Of a DNA stretch of 64,000 nucleotides, positions 39,901-51,900 are shown piece after piece; position 1 is the first letter of the stretch; every line of letters begins with the position of its first letter. The DNA lies in NCBI GenBank assembly GCA_943736015.1, contig OX031071.1, positions 28,490,619 to 28,554,618 of the forward strand. Direction: 5' to 3'. The position numbers and the translations under genes were made by a program. The notes below the pieces were generated by a model. It ran no database searches. It saw only the letters and a program-made list of their open reading frames with translations, and had not been told where the DNA came from. The stretch comes from Tridacna crocea. Lineage: Eukaryota; Mollusca; Bivalvia; Cardiida; Cardiidae.

Positions 39901-42900
39901 ATTATCTTTATTTCAGGATTACAGACAGACTAATGCTATTGTACCAGGATACTTACATAGTAACAGGCCTGCAGCACACCATACTGAAGAAAAACTCAGC
40001 CACAAGTAATTTTCTTCCTTTTTGGGCCCATACCGAACAACCCTCTTGTGTTGTAAGGAATGATTGTTGAATTTGTGTTTATTCATTGTTTCCATTGTAT
40101 GCTCATATTGGCAGTTCTTGTTGGGGGGGGGGGGGGGGTTGCAAGATCCATGACAAACGCCATCCTTACTTCTGCTTGGTGGTTCTTTAACAACCTCAAT
40201 TAAATAAAAGACTATTGATAATTTTAGATGTCCAGCTCTGGGGCTTAAACCTACAGCCTCAGCTAATCCAAATTTTAATGTTTACAAGTCCTGTGCTCTC
40301 GACCGGGATTCGAACCCAGGGCCTCAGGAATACCGTTCCTGAACTCTAACCAACTGAGCTACCGAACCACATATCGATACGGCCGCACGATATATCGCCA
40401 AATACCTATACCCGGCTACATATACCCCGCCAAGTTTAGAATTTGTTCCAAATTCTGGACTCTGAGAAGCATTGTGAAACAAGCTTGAGGTGCCTAAGCA
40501 GTGGGTTATTTACGTTGGCCACCGAGGAAAAGTAGCCATTTCAAATTGAACATTTTCATTGCTTCTTTACATGATAAAGTATTTATTTGTGATCAGATTT
40601 TTGTGAATTTTACAGTTTATTTATCTCATGAATAGATTTAATAAACATGTTGACTTTGAAAAAAAAATCAAAGAAACAGTAATGGAAAAGTAGCCATTTC
40701 AAGTTGAAATTTCAATTTCTAAATTACATGATGAAGTCAGCATTTACTGTCGGATTTTTATGAAACTTGCACAGTTGCTTTGTCTCATCAACAGCTGGAA
40801 ACAATCAGTATGGGAAAAGTAGTCATTTTAAGTTGAAGTTCCATTTCTTGTTTATAAATAAAAAGGCTTTTAAAAACATCACGGAGAATATTTATGTTTG
40901 CAGACCATGAATTGAAATTTATTTGTAACAGGTCGTGAAAAATATATCGCAGCTCGTCCGGGATTCAAACCCAGTTCCTCAGGAATACCGTTCCTGAACT
41001 CAAACAAACTGAGCTTTCCTTCACACTGATTTTACTGGTTTTCTTTTTGCATCATGAATTAATAATGTATGCTAGCATAAAAGCAAACTCTCTACCAATA
41101 GACCGATTTCAGGCCCTTCAGGGCCTTCTAGTTAACATTTAATCAAGATAATTTACTGATAAGTTATCCTTAGCAAATGGCAAATTTTAAAGTTCACTAC
41201 AAGGACTGTAAGAAAATTGCCTGGTGTATTTTCTGTACTCCGAAAAAAGTTGGAGATATACATGTATACACTGAAACAAAACTTGGACGTGTCCCCGCAT
41301 ACAATTTTTAAGCAATTTGTCAACCAGTTTTGTCACCAGTTCATGACAAATTTCAACATTTTGATCATATTATTGTCAACTATGAATGCTTTCAATGTAG
41401 ACTAGTCAAAATTTTGTAGTTTGGTAAAGTTGTAACTTTTCAATCCTTGTCTCTTGCAGGGCTGCTGTAAAATTCCATAGAATTGGAAACAAAGAGAGAA
41501 TGTTGAGCGCCCTTGAGTCATTCCCTAAAGTAAGTGACCAGGTTGATTTTCTGGAGAAACGTGGGTTTTTCATAGAGGCTGCCAGAATACTGGAGGATAA
41601 TGGTAAATATTTAAATAATTTGTAATTTACATGTACATACATGAAATAAAAAGCATTGGAAAACATTGTCGGAAAAGGAGATCAGTATTTTCTCCTTTGC
41701 TTGTTTTGTTTTTAGCTCACCTGAGCACAAAGTACTCAGAGTGAGCTATTGTGATCACTCACCGTCCGTCGGCATCCATCTTCCGTCCGTCGTCCATCCG
41801 TTCACATTTCCTTGTTTACACTCTAGCATCTACAAATATCAACCAATCAGCACCAAACTTGGTCAAAGTGTATATGACCATAAGATCTTGGATGAGTTCG
41901 ATTATGGGTCTAATCGAACCAGAACATCTGGAGTTACTTGCCCTTGAATTTAAAAAAATTGCTATATTTCACTTTGTTTACACTCTAGCATCTACAAATA
42001 TCAACCAATAAGCACCAAACTTGGTCAGAATGTATATGACCATAAGATCTCGGATGAGTATGATTATGGGTCTAATCTGACCAGAACGACCGGAGTTATT
42101 CGTCCTTGAATTAGAAAAATTGTTATACATGTATTTGACTTTGTTTTCACTAGCATCTACAATTATTAACCAATCGACACCAAACTCGGACAAAATATAC
42201 ATCACCATAATACCTCGGATGAGTTTGATTATGGATATAATCGGATCAGAACAACTGGAGTTCTTTGCCCTTGAATTAGAAAAAATTGCTATATTTCACT
42301 TTGTTTACACTCTAGCATCTACAAATATCAACCAGTCAGCACCAAACTTGGTCAAAATATATATGACTCAAAGATCTCAGACGAGTTCAATTATGGATGT
42401 AATCAGACCAGAACAAGTGGAGTTATTTACCCTTGAATTAGAAAAATCTTTAGAATAGTTCTTAGTCTGGAGCATAACTTTGTCATCTCTAGTCTGACTG
42501 ACTTGAAACTTGGCATTTGTGTTTGTTGCAATAACACAGAGTGCAGTGTGAAAGAACCATAACTCTTCCTCATACTGTCTATGAGTTATTTTCCTTTGAT
42601 TATCATTTTTACAGCATTTTCTGCTTGTCTGGTATATAAACTTGTCATCTACAGCTGAACATCTTCAAATTTGATATGCGTGATTGTTGAAAAATTATGA
42701 GTGCAGTGCACAAGAACCATAACTCTTCCTAGCGCAAAGTTTGAGTTATTACCCCTTTGACCTTCATTTTTATACGCCCATCGAAGACGGGACGTATTAT
42801 GGGATCACCCGTGGCGGGCGGGTGGCGTCCAGTTCTTTGTCCGGAGCATATCTCCAAAACTATACTAGCTAGGGTTATGAAATTTCATGAGTGGATAGAT

Positions 42901-45900
42901 CTCATTGAGGGGGAGTGCAGTGCACAGGAAACATAACTCTTGCTCGCTTAATTTTTGAGTTATTGCCCTTTGTTTTTTTTTCCATACTTGAATTTTGTCT
43001 GGAGCATATCTCCAAAAGTATACTAGCTAGGGTTATGAAATTTCATGGGTGGATAGATCTCATCGAGGGGGAGTGCAGTGCACAGGAATCATAACTCTTG
43101 CTTGCTTAATTTTTGAGTTATTGCCCTTTGTTGTTTTTCATACTTGAATTTTGTCCGGAGTATATCTCCAAAACTAACTAGCTAGGGTTATGAAATTTCA
43201 TGGGTGGATAGATCTCGGCGAGGGGGAGTGCAGTGCACAGAATCATAACTCTTGCTCCCTAAGTTTGTGAGTTATTGCCCTTTGTTGTTTTTCATACTTG
43301 AATTTTGTCCGGAGCATATCTCCAAAACTATACTAGCTAGGGTTATGAAATTTCATGGGTGGATAGATCGCATTGAGGGGGAGTGCAGTGCACAGGAATG
43401 ATAACTCTGGCTTGCTTAATTTTTGAGTTATTGCCCTTTGTTGTTTTTCATACTTGAATTTTGTCCGGAGCATATCTCCAAAGGTATACTAGCTAGGGTT
43501 ATGAAATTACATGGGTGGATAGATCTCACCGAGGGGGAGTGCAGCGCACAGTAATTGTAACTCTGACTTGCTTAATTTTTGAGTTATTGCCCTTTGTCAT
43601 TTTTCATACTTGAATTTTGTTCGGAGCTTATACTTGCTAGGGTTATGAAATTTCATGGGTGGATAGATCTCATCAAGGGGGACTGCAGTGCACAGGAATC
43701 ATAACTTTTGCTTGCTTAATTTTTGAGTTATTGCCCTTTGTTGTTTTTCATACTTGAATTTTGTCCGGTGCATGCCCCAGCTTTACAACTTTGGGTAAGA
43801 CGGGCGTATCTTGCGACAATTTGCCGCTCTTGTTATAGCATTTCTTGCTTGTTTGGAGCAAAACCTTATTATCTTAAGCAGGAATGACTTGAAATTTGAT
43901 ATGCTTATTTGTTGCAATATTTGGAAGTGCAGTGCACAAAAATTGTAACTGAACCTAGTGCTTTCGTTGAGGTATATCCTTTTGAATGTCATTTTTACAG
44001 CATTTTGTGAAATTCGGAATATAACTTTGTCATCTCAAGTCAGAACAACTGTTGCAATAATATGGAGTACAGTGTGTAAGAACAATAACTCTACATAGCG
44101 CAAATTTTGAGTAGTTCCACTATGATCTTCATTTTTACAGTATTTCTTGCTTGTCTGGAATGGAACTTCGAATTCTTGAGTCAGATTGCGATAATTTGCT
44201 GCTCGTGTTTCATTATCACTTGGCATTGAACCTTGTTATTTGGTATTTATCTTTATTTTAGAACTTTTCTGTTTGGTACTCAGGTGAGCGATATAGGACC
44301 ATCATGGTCCTTTGTGTTTCTAATTACAACATTACCAGGTTACCATTTGATAAATGTAGATTTGAAAATCATATCAGAGACTTGTTGATTTGCCCTTTAA
44401 ACATCTTCTCCTGATCGGCTGGGCTAATTTGGACCAAATTGAATTTGGACCAAATTGGACTGGAATGTTCCTTGGGAACTCTTCTTTGAAAATGAAATTG
44501 TTCACAGAATTGGATTCCATCAAAAACACTGGTTGCCATGGTAACCAAATGGAATTCTTAAAGAAATTCTTAAAAAATCTTCTCTGAAAAAACCACTGGT
44601 CAGATTTTGAAATAATTTCACAGAAATGTAACTTTGGTGACTCTTAACAAAATTTGTTTACGAAATTTTGATGGGGGGGGGGGGCTGGCTTAAAAAAATT
44701 CTTTGGAATTCCTATTCTCTTAAACTACTCATCACATTTTATAGTAGTTTTACAGAAATTATCCTAGGGTGCCTCTTTTGAAGAATTTTTAGCAAAATTT
44801 TAATCTAGTCCAGAAGCAAAATTTTGATCTGTCAATAAACATGGTTGTGATGTGGGATGGGGGGAGGGGGCTATTTGCAGTATACAGACATGAAGAAATT
44901 CTTGAAAATTCTTCTATTCTGAAAGCACTGGTCAGATTTTGAAATAATTTACAGAAATGATCCTTCGGTGACCTTCAGATTTTCATCAAAATAGTTTTTT
45001 TATGAAAAGGGCTATTGCAGATATCAACCTACATGTATACCAGGTAGGTGAGTGCACTGATGAGAAATGCTGATATGTAAAAGCAAGCTGTACAAGGTCA
45101 GATAACTCAAATCTTTTCAAATTATACCCTTTTTAGCTCACCTGAGCACAACATGCTGAAGGGGAGCTTTTAGGATCATCAACATCAACTCCTCCTAAAC
45201 TGCTGGGCCAATTTGGACCAAACTTTGCAGGAATGTTGCTTGGGAGGTCCTTTTTAAAAATTGTTCACAGAATTTGATTCCATCAAAAACTCTGATTGCT
45301 ATGGCAACCAAATGGAATTTTTTAGCAAATTCCTTAAAAATCTTCTCCTCTGAAACCACTGGTCAGATTTTCAAATAATTTCACAGATATGTTCCTTGGG
45401 TGACCCTTTTCAAAAATTGTTACGAAATTTTGATTCATCAAAAAATGTGGCTCTGGTGAATGGGGGCTACTTGCACCATACAGAAATGAAGGAATTCTTT
45501 AAAAATCTTCTTCTCTGAAACCGCTGGTCAGATTTTGAAATAATTTCACAGAGTTGTTCCTTGAGTGACCCTTTTCAAAAATTGTTACGAAATTTTGATT
45601 CGTCAGGAAACATGGCTCTGGTGAATGAGGGCTACTTGCACAATACAGAAATGAAGAAATTCTTAAAAATTCTTCTTCTCTGAAGCTGCTGGTCAGATTT
45701 TGAAATAAGTTCCCAGGGATGTTCTTTGGGTGACCCTTTTCAAAAAATGTTCGCGAAATTTTGATTGGTCAAGAAACATGGCTTTGGTGAATGGGGGCTA
45801 CTTGCACTATTGGGAAACGAAGAAATTCTTGAAAATTCTTCTCTGAAACGGCTGGACAGATTTTGAAATAATTTCACAGAGTTGTTCCTTGGGTGATCCA

Positions 45901-48900
45901 TTTAAAAAAGTGTTCGCGAAATTTTGATTTGTCAAGAAACATGGCTCTGGTGAATGGGGGCTACTTGCACTATATGGAAATGAAGAAATTCTTGAAAATT
46001 TTTCTTCTCTGAAACTCCTTGTTAGATTTTAAAATAATCTGACAGAGATGTTCCTTGTGTGACCCTTTTCAAAAACTGTACATATAATTTTGATCCATCA
46101 AGAAACATGGCTCTGGTGAATGGGGGCTACTTGCACTATACGGACATGATGAAATTCTTGAAAATTCTCTCTCTCTGAAACCCCTGGTCAGATTTTAAAA
46201 GAAATTTTCTGAAATGTTCCTTGGGTGACCCTTTTCAAAACTTGTTCGTAAATTTTTATCCATCAAGAAACATGGCTCTCATGGATGGGGGCTACTTGCT
46301 CTTATACAGAAATGAAGAATTCTTAAAAATTCTTCTTTTTGAAACTGATGGTCAGATTTCGAAATGACTTTTACAGGTGAACTTTCGAAAATTGCTTGGC
46401 AAAATTATGAATTTGGTTCCAATACCTCAAAAAAAAAAAAGGCTATGGTCATCTCAAAAATTCAGGTGAGCGATCCAGGGCCATCTTGGCCCTCTTGTCT
46501 TACTTAGAATTTTAACTTACTACCGGCATGCAGTGTGCCTTGTTTTACTTAAAATTTTTAGCCAATGTCAGGCATGTGCTTTTGTTGAAGAAATGGTCAA
46601 CAGGTGACCTATCCCAAATAAACTCTCCTTATTCAAAAACATGGCTGTGGTGATGATTGTAGGGATGGTGACAGATTTTAAAATGATTTTTACAGGTGAC
46701 CTTTTCAGAATTGCTTCGCTAAATTATGATTTTGTTACCAAAATTTTAATACTTCAAAAAAAAATTGGCTAGGGTCCTCTCAAAGAGGTAGGCGAGTGAT
46801 CCAGGGCCATCTTGACCCGCTTGTTTAGAAATATATCACTATTTTCTAGACAACCCTGTGTTTTAATGAAGGAGCCCTTTGAAATTATGATGGAATACAG
46901 AGAAAATGCTGGTAACCAGCTTTCAAGCAACTCTAATCTTGCAAGAACTTGAACATTTTCTCACATCTCAGTTATTACTGAATATGTTTTATCACATAAA
47001 ACCTCCTCCAGCATTGTATCAAATCCATGACTTAATTTTGATAATACACCCATGTACATGTAATATTGTTTTGGGGTCTTAGTTTTTGTTACTTTGTAGA
47101 GATGAGCACATAAAGTGGGCAAAACCAACCACAGCACATGCCTGAATTTGTACTAATGTGACATTTTGTGGAAAAATGATGTCACTATAGCTATAATGTA
47201 TATACATGGAAAGATGTATGATTTTCATATTAATGATTAGATAAAAAAAGAAGTGCAGCTTAAGTTATTTAAAACCATAAAACTTGGGAAAATATTTCAA
47301 TATACTCCTTCTATAAACTCTTTCATTCTACTTGCTGTGTAGGGTTGAATGTCACAAGCTATCTTGTTTGTCATTGACTAACATTCATTTAATTTTAATT
47401 GACCATTTTGATAAATATGATGATGCATACAAGGGCTGTTCAGAAATTATTGGGACAACACTTATAATATAAAAATGATAAGACTTGCAAATGAAATAGC
47501 TCATCACAGTTGACAAATACTTTATGACTTTATACATGGCAAATACCAGGCTGGTCTCCTGTATAAGTATCAGGGCTCGTCGAAAATATACCACCTTGCT
47601 CAGTCTGGACCACAGTGGCGTTTTGAACGTGACATCCTATCAATATTACTGCTCCTTCAAACTAATGTCATTCCTTTTCAAAATTACCCAGTCCCAGTAG
47701 CTCGGTCTGCACCATGTAGGACTTGAGAGCAGGCGACTTGGGTTTGATCTCTGGCTTGGCAATTTCTTTCAGGGGATTGATGATAGTCACTGTGACAGGA
47801 TTCATTCCTCTCCCACTGCTAACCATTGCTTTGACAATGGATATGTGGAAAAGCAGCCAGTAGCTTGGGAAAAAAAAAACAGTGCATAGTAGTAGAAAGA
47901 CTCCAGGAAAATATGGATTGGTGCACTGGCAGCTACAATATAATTGAAAATTATGCTGAAAACGGTGATAAACACCATACAATTAAAAATCAACCTTTTA
48001 AAAAAAAATACCATTTAATCTAATTGCATAATGATGTTGCTGCACCCATTTGTGGCACAGTTTTACATCATTAACTAATCTAATTACCTCAATACATTAA
48101 GTCCCTCATTCTTAAATTCACTGAATTATTGAATCTTGTACCTTTCAAGTGGAAAAACATTGATGTGATAGAAGATGTTGCATCTTTCCCAAACTATCTG
48201 TACCACCAATAACAAGAGCCTGAGTCACACCTCTCCCGCTCTATCTCACATCTGACATCTTTTTTGCATAGGAGATTTTCCATGTTTGATGCAAAACTTT
48301 ACATAAGCTAGCTGCTCCATCTTTAGGTCTCTTGCTGTTTCTTTGATAACACAAACTTCCGGAAATGGTCAAACTTGTTTAACAATTATGGGAATGTCAT
48401 GAAATTTCACTTAAAATTTGACAGAAAAACGTAGTGAATACAGCATCATTTCAGTTGACTTAATCCTGCAATTTTGATACCATTCAAACTTTCATTTAAG
48501 TGTTATTTAGTAGTATTCGAACTTACTAATTTTTACAGCAAGCTCCTGTTATTCACTACTCCTTATGATTTCAGATGATCTTTCAATTTATTAAAGATCA
48601 ATTCACAGTTATGGAAAATTTTATCCACCCACAAGATGTCAAGTTTTTCTCTCAAAACATACACTGTCACAATAAGTTTCGAATGACCCTAGTAAACTCT
48701 TATAATAGATCCCATACTGCTGGGGCAAATTGTTTATTAGCTAAAGGAAATTTGAATAAAAGGGCTAAATATTTCAACACAGATTTGTCTTTGATTTTTC
48801 ACTGTTGAAGCACTTGCAGCTGAGCATTTATACATGCATTTGGTGTTTTTGTTCCTTTTGTCATGATTGTATTTAACTCTTTACTCAATGAAAAAACTTT

Positions 48901-51900
48901 ATTCTCCACCATGTTAAATGAATTTGCAGGTTTTAAAAGAGAGATGTGGCTAAAATGACTTAATTTGTCTCTGAAAGGTAGAAAACATCATGGACAAAAA
49001 AGAAATGTTTCTCTCCTTTTTACACAATGTTTTCAAAAGCTTACTTTCTAAGGATCATTTGAAGTTTGGATCGTGTGGTAAAGGGTTAGAAGAAATATGA
49101 TGATTATATTCTAGATGAGCACAGGAAAGCAACAGACCTGTTACTCAAGCATGGGTTAGTCGGGGAGGCAACTAGAATAGCCAGAATACAACAGGATCAG
49201 GCCTTAATTGGTCACTGTATTCTCGTCTCGTGCAGAGTTGTCATGGCAAAGGGGAAAGAAGACTCTGATTTTCCTACTGTAATACCCAAATTTCAACAGA
49301 AAGAATTGTTGAGTTCTATGGCTGAAGGAATAGAGATGTTTCAAGCGTGCAAGATAAAGGACAAGTTTGGGGAACTGCGTCTGTTACAAGCAGAGCTGTC
49401 AATGAATGTTACAAATGTGAAAGATGCATGGAAGGCCTTCAAGGATTCCAAACCCCAGAATGAGGCTGGTCTGATAGAATGTGCTGACTGGCTCATGAGA
49501 CATTCCAGACTTGATGACCTTGATATTTTGAGACGGGTTGTTGAAGCTATTGGTTGTATTTTCTCAGTCTGCCATAGCCTGTCTAGACCCAACGATATGA
49601 TAAATTTGGATAAAGTGACTAAATATATGCACCTGTATGGACTGAACCATTACAGTCAATACGAGGTGGTAATTCATCCAAAGGAAAGACCAATTTGTTT
49701 GACAATTCTGCGTCCTCTTATTGGAAACATCAATGCAGACGAACGCAGTAGTTGTATTTTAAACAGAGAGGAAAGCTATATGACAGTGATGATTTTTTTA
49801 CTCCGGAGAGCTAAGCAATGGGTCAGCACAATCTGGGAAATCCTCCTTAATATTAGAAACAGAAACAGGGTTTGTGATCATTTTCAAGCTGCTCTCGAGT
49901 GTCCGAACCAAAGCACAGAGGAAAACAAATGTATTCTTATTCATGGGCCAATAAAGATGGAAAATCTGAGAATGTTGATAGACATAGATTTGCTGATGAT
50001 TGAACTAGAAGGTGAGATTCAGGCTGGTGTCAGCAGACTGAGGAGGTCATGCCCTTCAACAGTAAGAGTACTAGTAGAAAGCTTCGTTGAAGAAGCAGAG
50101 AGAGATAACAGTGAAAAGTACAAGGCATGTACAAATCTCTTAGATGATCTAATGCCATTCTCTGGACATCCAAGTTTGATCGCGGATGACAGTGTTGAAT
50201 TGATAAAACATCTCAGGAAAAATAACAAGATCCTTTTCCATATGAGAGACTTCCTAAAGGAGCAATGGAATATCAAAAGAGGACAAGAAAAAGCTTTCAA
50301 TTGTCTGGCAGCCAGGGAAATGGAAATTTTTTTCCTGTTTGAATTTGGATACCGTCTATTTGGGTTAGAATCCAAGTGTGTCCTTGAGCCATCTCCAAAG
50401 AAATGTTTGACAGCTTTTGAGTCTGCCATAGATGATGAAGTAGCAAGAGGTGTCTGGGTTATCAAAGGACTGAAAAACTTTACTTTGGTCACTTTTCAGG
50501 CTGAAGGCAAAACATTGGTTGAAAGTATTGCTAAAAGGTTTTTTGAGGCATATTCTCTCATGTCATCCAACCCAAATCCATACGAGGCTGTATTTAAATT
50601 TTCTAAGTTTGTGATACTTCAAAGGTACAGAGTATCAGTGACTCAATTACCAGAGCTTCATCACTACACAATGTGGTTGGAATTCTATCTGACGGTTGGT
50701 ATCATTTTGGTTGCAAAGCTGAGAGCCAAAGATTTTCCCGACTTTGTGTTTATTTTGCCTTCCAATTACCTTGCCTTAATGAAATTCATTGAAGCAACAT
50801 TTCCCAATCCAAAGCTGGCACAGGTTATCACTGGAATAGATTACTACCAGCCTCAACCAAAGTATTATCAAAATGAAACATCTAAACTACAGGACAGACT
50901 GAAATATATCTGTTTTGGTGTGTCTGGATTTGGTCATAACCTGAGCATTCTACAGGAAGCTTTGACTCGCAGCCAAGGTAACCCTTACTTTTATGCTGTG
51001 GTGGAGAGAATCATCATACTTCAGATGGTGCTGGTTTTGAATATTGGCAAGGCAATGCCTGTTGATTGTGAAAAAAGCCTCATGAAGGTTTTATCAAACA
51101 TTACTCTTCCAGGAGATAGCCCATACAGATTACAACATCTTGCTAAATACATTCAGCAAAAAGTCACAGGGATATCTGATCTAGCACTTGGTCTTATGTC
51201 ACTGTTGCAAAGTAGACAACAAGGGGAAGAACTCCTTGTATGTAAATGGAATATTAAATCAAAACAAAAACTCCAAACCACAAAACTTGAATCAGAAAAA
51301 CTTTTTATTACAACTTTCTTCAACAATGGAACATTAGATGCAATGCGCAACAAGGAAAAAGTTGTGGATGATATTCAAGATGAAACAACTGTTGAGGAGG
51401 ATTTTACTGAAGAAGAAACTGAACAACGAATCCAAGTTAAACAGCAACAACAGGAAAATGAAAGGAGAAATAGAGCAGCCATCAAAATTACAAAGTTCTT
51501 CAAGAGAATGTTGGCAAAAGTAAAAGCTAAACAATACATTGCTGAGAGAAAAAGAGAACTCGTCTATGGAGAATTCAAACAGTTTGATTCAGTAAAAATA
51601 ACTGATAAGTATTGTGGGTATTGTGGAGAGGATTTGGAGCTCAAGATGTCTGAGGAGTTGAGGTTTCAACAGTCACGGTTAGTAGGGGGTCAGTCTGTGA
51701 TGAATGTAAACACAGGAGATCAACAGTTCAGCAGAAGTGACTCAGTGGGAGCTACACCTACATCCCCTGATAAGGGACCTGATGCACCATTGGGATGGGG
51801 TAATGAGGCCAAGTTTGAAAACTTTGAAGGCACTAATATTCAAGAAGGTAATGTCCAACCTAGCTTTGCCAGACAACAACCTTACCAACCATTTGACAGT

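Noticed and set aside
40296..40368. Functional tRNA-Thr
   Set aside because: The acceptor stem does not pair and position 33 is not T.
41530..41535. Splice donor GTAAGT inside exon 13
   Set aside because: Using it would remove a conserved TPR-like helix pair and break the phase with exon 14.
41666..42458. Open frames with the repeated phrase YTLASTNINQ
   Set aside because: They are translations of the core D tandem repeat, not a repeat protein.
2816..46824. CRISPR array
   Set aside because: The repeats are 150-180-bp contiguous units with diverged copies in a eukaryotic gene; there are no short repeats with unique spacers.
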